Source of the DNA: Longimicrobium sp. | GTDB lineage: Bacteria > Gemmatimonadota > Gemmatimonadetes > Longimicrobiales > Longimicrobiaceae | Length of the DNA stretch: 64,000 nt | Assembly (NCBI GenBank): GCA_036389795.1 | Contig: DASVWD010000140.1 | Location: 1-64,000, forward strand | Direction: 5' to 3' | Part shown: positions 25,801 through 33,082 of the stretch, in pieces | Layout of the letters: each line of letters begins with the position of its first letter | Numbering within the stretch: the first letter of the stretch is position 1 | Made by a program: the position numbers and the translations under genes | The notes under the pieces: model-generated | Told to the model about the DNA's origin: nothing | The model's database searches: none | The model's input: the letters and a program-made list of their open reading frames with translations, nothing else

Positions 25801-26054
25801 ACCTGGGCAATGGCGGTATGGTGGAGAGCCACGTTCCGGTTCCGGTCAGTGGTGGTTTCAGGTTCGTCCAGATCAGCGCGGGGACGGGTTTCACGTGCGG
25901 CACAACCACGGACGCCAAGATCTACTGTTGGGGGTGGGACAGTTCCGGCAAGCTCGGCAATGGAAGCGCGGGTTCCAGCACGATCCCCGTATTCGTCCTG
26001 GATGGGAGTGTCGGCGCTAACGCTCGAGCATCGAGGCGAGCGACCGGACGCTAA
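22854..26054 (+). CDS. Lipoprotein with Ig-like domains, alpha/beta-hydrolase (lipase) and RCC1 repeats
   Basis: A 1066-residue lipoprotein. The lipobox signal peptide is MRRYGLVATFLLTSFLLSC. A BIG2-type Ig domain spans about 30-115. The lipase-like alpha/beta hydrolase at about 300-560 has IPLVLIHGF (oxyanion strand), nucleophile Ser in IGHSMGGLVG (about 382), probable Asp in ENDGLV and His in RHDHYQM. A second Ig-like domain (about 580-680) is followed by seven RCC1-type beta-propeller repeats, each ending in YCWG. It probably sits on the outer membrane or cell surface. G+C is much lower than its neighbours (28 of 60 bases at 24121-24180 by hand count), and it lies between two copies of the reductase 3' end, so it was probably acquired. 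Confidence 0.88.
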   Translation: MRRYGLVATFLLTSFLLSCRDNQLLHPNAISTSISIQPDSVIVVRGADVQLQVTLTDRQGRAMPNAAINWRSADTTVATVSPLGVLRGVAFGRTRVTASVGTLRTEIPVIVLYPARDSALVTATDSASVAVGNGTIVTVAAGAFPTGTLLTLEQEATAPDTSDGPPLGPTFRLRVSIPSTASASLRAERRPNLSTIANAFQISTILNTTAKLSTDVVSLVIRPAADVTTKTILNAVDVAEKTGEFVNARFAVPFSSIIEGATGVVYDLEFSPVHATANCDSQPSTWAFYNVLGSSTVPNTDKIPLVLIHGFQVDKRSCQAVQNFHPEEDTWAPFIQAFKTSDLANRYELWVYRYPTFYSIENSAARLSTFINSKLPNRETVLIGHSMGGLVGAYYVGVTQSNRVHQLITLATPFRGSPAAVRNLTSFPSFDAMQECMGTQYLLGAISAFDIVAGNFFIGTEGGRELNPNSAFYTEQLDRVSARFTPKLWSLHGTTSWSNVLSGSGDALLMFFGCYILEKTGEENDGLVTISSAEHYGPAALPNWERHDHYQMAGASDVIDSVLRHLSLLSREVPAKPKSLSVAAGDNQIARPGQQLPIPIAVQVSDVAGVPVPGVTVQFQVTSGGGSLAASAAGVTDTSGIAWATWTLGLTPGPQTATASVAGLLGSPVTFNATASEVVTPTIRAQVSAGNDHACAITSAGQAYCWGSNVIGSLGNDNATDGSTPSRVSGNYTFASISAGGDGAGSGQYEHSCGVTTGGTGLCWGSSTWGELGTTVSTCGFQKQGACVPVPVEGNLEFSAIAAGNLHTCGLTRDGAAYCWGYGGFGALGTGSTVFTAFTPQAVVGGLTFKSIDAARHWTCALTPAGAAYCWGGTGGGLGSLTPGQGCNGTCVPQPTLVAGGHTFKAITVGGSFSCGVTTDGDAYCWGGNTWGQLGDGTTTDSPLPVRVTGGLKFTAIDAGAEHVCAITAAGAAYCWGAGLAGNLGNGGMVESHVPVPVSGGFRFVQISAGTGFTCGTTTDAKIYCWGWDSSGKLGNGSAGSSTIPVFVLDGSVGANARASRRATGR

Positions 26055-26198
26055 GGCTCCACCGAGCTGCGACCGGGAGTATCCACGTAGTGTGGACGCC
26101 CCCGGTTGCCGTTGATAGATCGGTGCGCGATAAGGCCGACTTTCCGAGATTGGCACGCAAGTCATTTCGGGGGAGCGCCGTCCTCATTCCTCTTCCGG

Positions 26199-26424
26199 TC
26201 ACTCGCGCAGCACCCGGTGGACGAAGGCGACGGCGATGGAGCCCTCGCCGACCGCCGAGGCCACGCGCTTGATGTTGCCTCCCCGCACGTCGCCGACCGC
26301 GAAGACGCCGGGGAGGCTCGTCTCCAGGAGGTACGGGGCCCGGGCGAGCGGCCACTCCGCCTCGGCCAGGTCGTCGGGCGTCAGGTCGGGCCCCGTCTTG
26401 ATGAACCCGTTCGCGTCGAGCGCC
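26199..26424 (-). repeat. Direct repeat copy 2 (native 3' end of the reductase gene)
   Basis: The intact partner of 22490-22714. It includes the stop codon and last 75 codons of the reductase gene. The two copies share orientation and bracket 3.5 kb of foreign-looking DNA. Confidence 0.9.
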
Positions 26425-27866
26425 AGGCAGCCGTCCAGCCACTGCGTGCCGGGGACGGCGCCGGTCATCACGAACACGTGCCGGATGTCGCGCGTCTCGA
26501 CGCTGCCGCTCCGCCCGTCGCGCCAGCGGACGCGCTCCAGCTGGTCGCCGCCCTCCAGCGCCTCGATCTCCGACCGCGTCCGCAGCTCGATGACGGGGCT
26601 CTGCTCGATGCGGCGGATCAGGTAGCGCGACATGCTCTCCGCCAGGCCGCCCGAGCGGACCAGCATGTGCACGCGCCGGGCGGTCTGCGCCAGGAAGACG
26701 GCGGCCTGGCCGGCCGAGTTGCCGCCGCCCACCACCACCACCTCCTCGCCCCGGCAGAGCTGCGCCTCGATGAAGGTGGCGCCGTAGTACACCCCCGCGC
26801 CCTCGAAGCGCGCCAGGTTCTCGATCTCCGGCCGGCGGTACTCCGCGCCCGTGGCGATGATCACCGTGCGCGCCGGCACCCGCCCGCCGTCGTCGGTCAC
26901 GATGGCGTACGGCATCCGCTCGCACGAGAGCTGGCGGGCGGTATTGGCGATCGCCACGCGCGCCCCGAACTTCTCCGCCTGCGCGTACGCGCGGCCCGCC
27001 AGCTCCTGCCCCGAGATCCCCGTGGGGAAGCCCAGGTAGTTCTCGATCCGGGAGCTGGAGCCCGCCTGCCCGCCCGGCGAGCTGGACTCCAGCACCAGCA
27101 CGTCGAGGCCCTCCGACGCGCCGTACACCGCCGCCGCCAGCCCCGCCGGCCCCGCGCCCACGATCACCAGGTCGCGCACCTGCGTGGGGTCGATGGCGTC
27201 GTTGAAGCCCAGGCAGTCGGCGATCTCGCGGTTGCTGGGGTTGCGCAGCACCACCTGGCCGCGGCAGATCAGCACCGGCACGTCCGCCACGCTGACGCCG
27301 AAGCGGTCCAGCAGCTCCTGCACGTCGGCGTCGCGCTCCAGGTCGATGTACGTGTGCGGGTGGCCGTTGCGCGTGAGGAACTCCTTCACCCGCAGCGTGC
27401 CCCGCGAATGGCTCGACCCCACCAGCACCACGTCGCCGAAGCCGTGCGCGAACAGCTCCACCCGGCGCAGGATGAAGGCGCGCATCAGGATCTCGCCCAG
27501 CTCGCCGTCGGTCTGCACCAGCGCCAGCAGGCAGTCGTGGTCCAGCTCCACCACCTCGCCCGGCTCGCTCACCCGCGCCCGGGCCAGCGCGCGGCGCCCC
27601 GAGAGCATGTTGGCCTCGCCGGTGAAGCTCCCCGGCCCGTGGGTGACGATGAGCTCCCCCGAAGGCCGCAGGATCTCCACCCGGCCGGCCGTCACCACGA
27701 ACAGCGGGATCGCCGGGTCCCCCACGTCGAAGAGGACGTCTCCAGGCTCGACCGCCCGCACCCGCCCGTGCGCCGCGATGCGCGCGATCTGCTCGGGCGT
27801 GAGCGTGGGGAACATGCGCTCCATCTGCACCCCGGGCGTCACGACGGACAGGGACGTTTCGACCAT
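26199..27866 (-). CDS. cNMP-binding / thioredoxin-reductase-like FAD oxidoreductase
   Basis: A 555-residue fusion. A cyclic-nucleotide-binding domain spans about 15-130 (GDVLFDVGDPAIPLFVV, GSFTGEANML). A glutaredoxin-like domain at about 143-215 (VVLVGSSHSRGTL) lacks its CxxC. The NAD(P)H/FAD reductase has FAD motif IVGAGPAGLAAAVYGAS (about 232) and NADP motif VVVVGGGNSAGQAA (about 378). The redox CxxC of true thioredoxin reductases (CATC) is replaced by GATF (about 360), so it cannot reduce thioredoxin by the usual disulfide relay. This domain order recurs as a known family of unclear substrate. The start Met precedes ETSLSVVTPGV. Confidence 0.9.
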   Translation of the reverse strand: MVETSLSVVTPGVQMERMFPTLTPEQIARIAAHGRVRAVEPGDVLFDVGDPAIPLFVVTAGRVEILRPSGELIVTHGPGSFTGEANMLSGRRALARARVSEPGEVVELDHDCLLALVQTDGELGEILMRAFILRRVELFAHGFGDVVLVGSSHSRGTLRVKEFLTRNGHPHTYIDLERDADVQELLDRFGVSVADVPVLICRGQVVLRNPSNREIADCLGFNDAIDPTQVRDLVIVGAGPAGLAAAVYGASEGLDVLVLESSSPGGQAGSSSRIENYLGFPTGISGQELAGRAYAQAEKFGARVAIANTARQLSCERMPYAIVTDDGGRVPARTVIIATGAEYRRPEIENLARFEGAGVYYGATFIEAQLCRGEEVVVVGGGNSAGQAAVFLAQTARRVHMLVRSGGLAESMSRYLIRRIEQSPVIELRTRSEIEALEGGDQLERVRWRDGRSGSVETRDIRHVFVMTGAVPGTQWLDGCLALDANGFIKTGPDLTPDDLAEAEWPLARAPYLLETSLPGVFAVGDVRGGNIKRVASAVGEGSIAVAFVHRVLRE

Positions 27867-28338
27867 GGCGATCCTCGCTCGGAAGGCGTCCGGGAGCGCG
27901 CGTCGGGCGGCCGCGCTCCACCTCGGCCGTAGCTTAGGCGCCTCGCCGGCTCGCGGGAAGCCCGTCGTGCGGCCCCACGCCGGCAGACGCCGCCGCGGAT
28001 CCGGACGATCGGTGGGTGTGCGCCGTCGTGCCGAGCCTGAGGCCCGGGGCATACGGAACCGGCCTCCGCACGAACGGCGGCAGGGCTGGAGGATCTTCTC
28101 GCCTCGCCGGGCGCGGCGGCGTCGTGGAGCCGTCCACGCCCGTCCCTGGACATTGCGTCGACTGAAGAAGATGCTTGTGCGGGCGGGAGCCTGCGCTCAT
28201 GTATTGCCTGTCCGCGCAGGTCCGTCCTGGGCGGACGAAGGTGGAGCTCGCCGAACGGGCGCCGCGCCGATCCGGTCGAATTCAGCGGCCGCTTCGACTG
28301 CGGCCGATTCTCATCTCCTCCACGGGAGGGCCCTCCCC
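27867..28338. other. Divergent intergenic region
   Basis: No gene, hairpin family or repeat recognised in 470 bases between the divergent reductase and LysM genes. It presumably holds both promoters, but I see no convincing -35/-10 pair. Confidence 0.4.
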
Positions 28339-29121
28339 ATGACCCACACCGTCAAATCGGGCGAGACCCTGTCGAAGATCGCCAGGGCCCACGGGATCAC
28401 CCTGAAGCAGCTGCTCGAGGCCAACCCCCAGTTCAAGGAGGATCCCGACATCGTGCATCCGGGCGACGTCCTGATCATCCCCGGCGGGGAGCCCGAAGGA
28501 GAGCCGGCGTCGCCCGGCCAGCCGGCGCCGGCATCCTCGGTCCCCTCGGCGTTCGCGGCGAAGCTGGCCACGATCGCGCAGGGGCTGCACGACAGGTTCC
28601 ACGAGATGAACGAGGCCGACCCGGCGCTCTGCTCGCAGATCAAGAAGTGGACGGTGGACATCGGCGGCGCGTTCGTGAGCTGCACCCACAAGGACCACCC
28701 GTGGTCCGCCGTCTTCGTCTCGTGGTGCGTCATGTCGGCTGGGGCGACGTCGTCCGAGTTCAGGTTCTCGAAGCGGCACTCGGTCTTCGTGAACAAGGCG
28801 ATCCGCGACGCCGACAACGGGAGGGGGCTCTTCCACGGCCTGGAGATCACCGCCCACGCCCCCAGGGTGGGAGACATCATCCAGAGCAACCGTCAGAACA
28901 ACACGTTCAGCTTCGACCACGCGAGGAAGAACTCGCAATACAACTCGCATTCGGCCATCGTCGTCGAGACCGGGCAGGACGAGCTGGGCCGTTTCGCGCG
29001 CGTGATCGGCGGCAACGAGAGCGACTCGGTCCGCAGCACGAAGGTGCGCCTGACTCCCCAGGGCTTCATCAAGCAGCGCGGCAGGAATCCCTTCATCTGC
29101 GTGATCAAGACCCTGAAGTAG
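28339..29121 (+). CDS. LysM domain protein with DUF2272-like catalytic region
   Basis: A 260-residue protein. An N-terminal LysM domain spans residues 2-46 (THTVKSGETLSKIARAHG … VHPGDVLIIPG) and binds peptidoglycan or chitin glycans. A Pro/Ala/Ser linker follows, then a domain at about 110-255 with DHPWSAVFVSWCVMSAG and HSAIVVE, matching the DUF2272 pattern of a Cys…His NlpC/CHAP-like fold. The putative nucleophile is Cys in SWCV and the His lies in NSHSAIV. No signal peptide is visible, so it may be exported by another route such as a secretion system or phage-tail-like particle. GGGAGGGCC precedes the ATG. Confidence 0.82.
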   Translation: MTHTVKSGETLSKIARAHGITLKQLLEANPQFKEDPDIVHPGDVLIIPGGEPEGEPASPGQPAPASSVPSAFAAKLATIAQGLHDRFHEMNEADPALCSQIKKWTVDIGGAFVSCTHKDHPWSAVFVSWCVMSAGATSSEFRFSKRHSVFVNKAIRDADNGRGLFHGLEITAHAPRVGDIIQSNRQNNTFSFDHARKNSQYNSHSAIVVETGQDELGRFARVIGGNESDSVRSTKVRLTPQGFIKQRGRNPFICVIKTLK

Positions 29122-29148
29122 GACGAGGAACCTGGGATTGTGAAACGC

Positions 29149-29331
29149 TGTCATCCTGAGGGCGCACACGCCGAGGCCGTGTCTACACGAGAGCCTGTGC
29201 GCCCGAAGGATCTGCGGGCGGGGACTCGCGCGTCAGCCGTTCGAACGCTCGGACCCGACCCGCAGATCCTTCGTCGCCGCCAGGCATCCAACCATTCCGA
29301 CGGCTCCGCGTGGCGGCTCCTCAGGATGACA
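29149..29331. repeat. R1 inverted-repeat element
   Basis: 183 bases, TGTCATCCTGAGGGCG at the left and CTCCTCAGGATGACA at the right, inner GAAGGATCTGCGGG / CCCGCAGATCCTTCG. It lies 27 bases after the LysM gene. Confidence 0.85.
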
Positions 29332-29455
29332 ACCTGGGGGATTCGCCACCGGCTGCCGATCCCGCGGCAGCTATTCAACAGTTTCCCCCACGGCGAAGTC
29401 GGGCAGGTCCGGACACCGCCCCCACGCCCCGCGCCGCTACCGATGAACTGCTGGG

Positions 29456-29536
29456 CTCACACAGAGGACACAGAGGTCACGGAGGAACGGCAGAAATGCC
29501 CGAAGCTCTCCGTGTCCTCTGTGTCCTCTGTGTGAG
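29456..29536. repeat. R2 hairpin (ACACAGAGG type)
   Basis: Three 9-base units CTCACACAGAGGACACAGAG… pair with CTCTGTGTCCTCTGTGTGAG across a 20-base loop. Confidence 0.8.
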
Positions 29537-29582
29537 ATCCTGGCGGAACTCGCAGGTCCCGCGCAGGAAGCCGGGCGCAAGG

Positions 29583-29617
29583 AGCCGGGCCCTCGCCGGG
29601 CCCGGCTTCTCCTTTTT
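29583..29617 (+). terminator. Rho-independent terminator
   Basis: AGCCGGGCCC, loop TCGCC, GGGCCCGGCT then TCTCCTTTTT. The best intrinsic terminator in the window; it isolates the starch locus from upstream transcription. Confidence 0.8.
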
Positions 29618-29661
29618 CAACGGCCCCGTGACAGAGGAGCCGCGGCGGAAGAAAAACGTTG

Positions 29662-29690
29662 TTGACACGGACAGTTCCGCAGATTACGAT
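29662..29690 (+). promoter_or_regulatory. Sigma-70-type promoter of the starch-utilisation locus
   Basis: TTGACA, exactly 17 bases, TACGAT, just downstream of the terminator. The -35 is consensus and the -10 is 4 of 6. The transcript would have a leader of about 300 bases containing the two palindromic sites before susC. Confidence 0.65.
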
Positions 29691-29762
29691 ACGCTCCGTT
29701 CCAGCCGGATAGACCCCCGACCCCTGTACTCCCCGTCCGCACTTCGAGATCGGCCTACCCCC

Positions 29763-29801
29763 GTCTGCGTCGCGCGGAATTTGTCGGATCTATTAACAAA
29801 T
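29763..29801. promoter_or_regulatory. Palindromic site 1 upstream of susC
   Basis: GTCTGCGTCGCGCGGAATTT then ATTTGT…ACAAAT spaced by 11 bases (29779-29801). Nearly the same sequence recurs at 29854. Likely operator for a sugar-responsive regulator; resemblance to the TTTGTT/AACAAA half-sites of ROK-type sugar repressors is only suggestive. Confidence 0.5.
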
Positions 29802-29853
29802 AGGCTCGCGCCTCCCTGAAAGCCCGCCCCTCCGGGGAGCGGGACGACCGGGA

Positions 29854-29890
29854 GTCTGTCGCGCAGAATTTGTTGGAAGTCTTGACAAAC
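29854..29890. promoter_or_regulatory. Palindromic site 2 upstream of susC
   Basis: GTCTGTCGCGCAGAATTTGT with right half TTGACAAAC; matches site 1 at most positions and has the same half-site spacing. Sites are 91 bases apart, close to whole helical turns, which would suit cooperative binding. Confidence 0.5.
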
Positions 29891-30002
29891 CGGAGGGCGG
29901 GGCGTCCGCGACCTCCCTCCGGCTCCGGCGCACCGGCCGGCCGCACGCTGTTTCCGCAGCCTCACGGGGGCTGCCCGATCCACCTTCCTTCGGAGGGCGA
30001 AC

Positions 30003-33002
30003 ATGAGGAGGACAGTCGTCATGAGCCTGGCGGCCGCGCTGATCGCGGCCGGTCCGCTCCACGCGCAGACGGGGCAGGTCAGCGGCACCGTCACCTCGGC
30101 GGAAGGGGCGCGCCCCCTCTCCGGGGCCACGGTGAGCGTGGTGGGGACCGCGCTGCGCACCGTCACGGGGCCCGACGGCCGCTACACCCTCTCCGGGGTG
30201 CGCGCCGGGCAGCAGCGGGTGAGCGCCGCCCTGATCGGCCACGCGCCCGCCACGCTCGCCGTCACCGTGGCGGCGGGGCAGACGGCCACGCTGGACTTCA
30301 CGCTCTCCACGGCCGCCGTGGCGCTGGAGGGCGTGGTGGCGATCGGCTACGGCGAGCGGCGGGTGAGGGACGTCACCGGCGCCGTGCAGGCCGTGGGCGA
30401 GGAGGAGTTCAACACCGGCCGGGTGGTCTCCCCCGAGCAGCTCATCCAGGGGAAGGTGGCCGGCGTGCAGGTGGTGGACGACGCCGCCCCGGGCGGCGGG
30501 GTGAACATCCGCATCCGCGGCGGCACCTCGGTGAACGCCAGCAACGAGCCGCTCTTCGTGGTCGACGGCGTGCCGCTGCAGCCGGGCGGAGGGCTCTCCG
30601 CGGGGCGCAACCCGCTCAACTTCATCAACCCCGAAGACATCGCGCGGATGACCGTGCTGAAGGACGCCTCGTCCACGGCCATCTACGGCTCGCGCGGCGC
30701 CAACGGGGTGATCATCATCGAGACCAAGACGGGCTCCTCGCGGGGGCCGCGCTTCGAGTACGGCAGCTCGGTCTCCACCTCCACGGCCACCCGGGGACCC
30801 GACATGCTGAGCGCGGCGGAGTTCCGCGCCGCCGTGGCCGAGCACGCGTCCTCGCGGGTGCAGTTCCTGGGGAGCGCCAGCACCGACTGGCGCGACGCGA
30901 TCGAGCAGGACGCCACGGGCCAGGAGCACTCCCTCGCCGTCTCCGGAGCGGGGGAGGACCTGAACTACCGCCTGTCGCTGAACTACCTGGACCAGAGCGG
31001 CGTGGTGCGGGGCTCCGCCACCGAGCGCATCTCGGCGGCGCTCAGCTACAACCAGCGGCTCTTCGACGACCGGCTGAGCATCCGGGCGTCCCTGCGCGGC
31101 GCCCGCACCGACGACGTGTTCACGCCCGTGGCGGTGCTGGGCAGCGCCACCATCTTCGACCCCACGCAGCCGATCCGCACCGAGGGCGGCGCCTTCTTCG
31201 AGAACACCCAGTTCCGCCTGGGCCCCAACAACCCGCTGGCCGAGCTGGCCTTCGCGGTGGACGAGGGGCGCACCTACCGCAGCGTGGGGAGCCTGGAGGG
31301 GCGCTACCGGATGCCGTTCCTGGAGGCGCTGTCCACCACCGTGCGGCTCGGCTACGACGTGGCCGAGAGCGAGCGGCGGGGCTTCCAGCCCAGCACCCTG
31401 CAGGCGCAGGTGGAGAGCGACCACCCCGGCTTCATGAGCCGCTCCACCCCGTCGGACGTGAGCGGGCTGATCGACGCCTTCGCGAACTACGCCTCGCGGC
31501 TGGACGCGCTGAACGGCGACATCGACGCCACGGCCGGCTACTCGTACCAGTCCACCCGCCGCGACCGCCCCTACTTCGAGGCGAGCGGGCTGCAGTCCGA
31601 CCTGCTGGGCCCCAACGGGCTCCCCCGGGCCGACGAGGTGAGGCCCACCCTCACCGCGAGCGAGTCGAAGCTGGCCTCGTTCTTCGGGCGCGTGAACTAC
31701 ACGCTGGCCGACCGCTACCTGCTCACGGTCTCCGTGCGCCGCGACGGCTCGTCGCGCTTCGCGCCGGGCCGGCAGTGGGGCACCTTCCCGGCGGTGGCGC
31801 TGGGGTGGCGCGTGAACGAGGAGCCCTGGTTCGAGAACCTCGGCTGGCTCTCGGAGCTCAAGCTCCGGGCGTCGTGGGGCGTCAACGGCAACCAGGAGAT
31901 CGGCGACTACCTCTGGATCTCGTCGTACGAGTTCGGCGACGAGCGCGCGCAGGTGCAGTTCGGCAACCAGTTCGTCCCCACCATCCGGCCCACGGCCGTG
32001 GACCCCGAGATCCGGTGGGAGGAGACCACCTCGTACAACCTGGGCTTCGACTACGGCCTCTTCGACAACCGGGTCACCGGGAGCGTGGAGTACTACTTCA
32101 AGGACACCGACGACCTGCTCTTCCGCATCCCGGTGGCGGCCGGCACCAACGTGCGCAACTTCGTCACCACCAACGTGGGCGAGGTGCACAACCGCGGGCT
32201 GGAGCTCTCCGTGAACGCGCGGGTGCTGGAAGACGCGTTCGGGGGCCTCAGCTGGGACGCCAGCCTGAACGCCTCCACCAACCGCAACCGGCTGGTCGAG
32301 GTCAACCGCGAGGCGACCGGCGGCAGCGAGCGCGTCCTGGTGGGCGGCATCTCGGGCGGCGTGGGGAGCACCATCCAGGTGCTGGAGCCCGGCAGCCCGG
32401 TGAACGCGTTCTTCGTCTTCGAGCACCGCCGCGACGGCAGCGGCCGGCCGGTGTACGCCGACACCGACGGCGACGGCGACATCGACAACCAGGACCTGTA
32501 CGTCGACCAGAACGGCGACGGCCGCATCACCGAGGAGGACCGCCGCGCGTTCCACAGCCCGCAGGCCCAGTGGATCCTGGGGCACACCTCGCAGTTCCGC
32601 TACGGCAACTTCGACCTGGGGATGACGCTGCGCGCGTACCTGGGCAACTACGTGTACAACAACACGGCTTCCGCCCAGGGCTTCTACAACAACCTGAACG
32701 CCGCCGGCGGGCTGATGAACCTGCACCGCTCGGTGCTGGAGACCGGGTTCGTCACCGAGCAGTACTTCTCGGACGTGTACGTGGAAGACGCGTCGTTCCT
32801 GCGCATGGACAACCTGACGCTGGGCTACACCCTCCCCAACTTCCGCGGGGTCCGGCAGCTCAGGCTCTTCGGGACCGTCCAGAACGTGTTCACCCTGACC
32901 GGCTACAGCGGCGTCGACCCGACGTCGGGGCTGAACGGGATCGACAACAACCTGTACCCCCGCTCCCGCACCTTCACCGCGGGCGTGAACGTCGGATTCT
33001 GA
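30003..33002 (+). CDS. SusC/RagA-family TonB-linked outer membrane transporter
   Basis: A 999-residue outer-membrane protein that imports glycans with its SusD partner. The signal peptide is about 1-21. A carboxypeptidase-regulatory-like beta sandwich at about 25-105 (VSGTVTSAEGARPLSGATV) precedes the plug domain at about 115-230 with the SusC signature IRGGTSVNASNEPLFVVDG. It reads STAIYGSRGANGVIIIETK before the barrel and ends in the aromatic-terminated strand …GVNVGF. A TonB box lies near VVAIGYG. GGAGGGCGAAC precedes the ATG. It is the first gene of the starch locus and is 80 bases ahead of susD. Confidence 0.95.
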   Translation: MRRTVVMSLAAALIAAGPLHAQTGQVSGTVTSAEGARPLSGATVSVVGTALRTVTGPDGRYTLSGVRAGQQRVSAALIGHAPATLAVTVAAGQTATLDFTLSTAAVALEGVVAIGYGERRVRDVTGAVQAVGEEEFNTGRVVSPEQLIQGKVAGVQVVDDAAPGGGVNIRIRGGTSVNASNEPLFVVDGVPLQPGGGLSAGRNPLNFINPEDIARMTVLKDASSTAIYGSRGANGVIIIETKTGSSRGPRFEYGSSVSTSTATRGPDMLSAAEFRAAVAEHASSRVQFLGSASTDWRDAIEQDATGQEHSLAVSGAGEDLNYRLSLNYLDQSGVVRGSATERISAALSYNQRLFDDRLSIRASLRGARTDDVFTPVAVLGSATIFDPTQPIRTEGGAFFENTQFRLGPNNPLAELAFAVDEGRTYRSVGSLEGRYRMPFLEALSTTVRLGYDVAESERRGFQPSTLQAQVESDHPGFMSRSTPSDVSGLIDAFANYASRLDALNGDIDATAGYSYQSTRRDRPYFEASGLQSDLLGPNGLPRADEVRPTLTASESKLASFFGRVNYTLADRYLLTVSVRRDGSSRFAPGRQWGTFPAVALGWRVNEEPWFENLGWLSELKLRASWGVNGNQEIGDYLWISSYEFGDERAQVQFGNQFVPTIRPTAVDPEIRWEETTSYNLGFDYGLFDNRVTGSVEYYFKDTDDLLFRIPVAAGTNVRNFVTTNVGEVHNRGLELSVNARVLEDAFGGLSWDASLNASTNRNRLVEVNREATGGSERVLVGGISGGVGSTIQVLEPGSPVNAFFVFEHRRDGSGRPVYADTDGDGDIDNQDLYVDQNGDGRITEEDRRAFHSPQAQWILGHTSQFRYGNFDLGMTLRAYLGNYVYNNTASAQGFYNNLNAAGGLMNLHRSVLETGFVTEQYFSDVYVEDASFLRMDNLTLGYTLPNFRGVRQLRLFGTVQNVFTLTGYSGVDPTSGLNGIDNNLYPRSRTFTAGVNVGF

Positions 33003-33082
33003 GGCGCGAGGGCGAAGGCGCCGCCGCGAGCCCGCGGCGCTCCCTGGCGTTCCTTGCCGAAAACCGAGAGGACGAACGAGCG

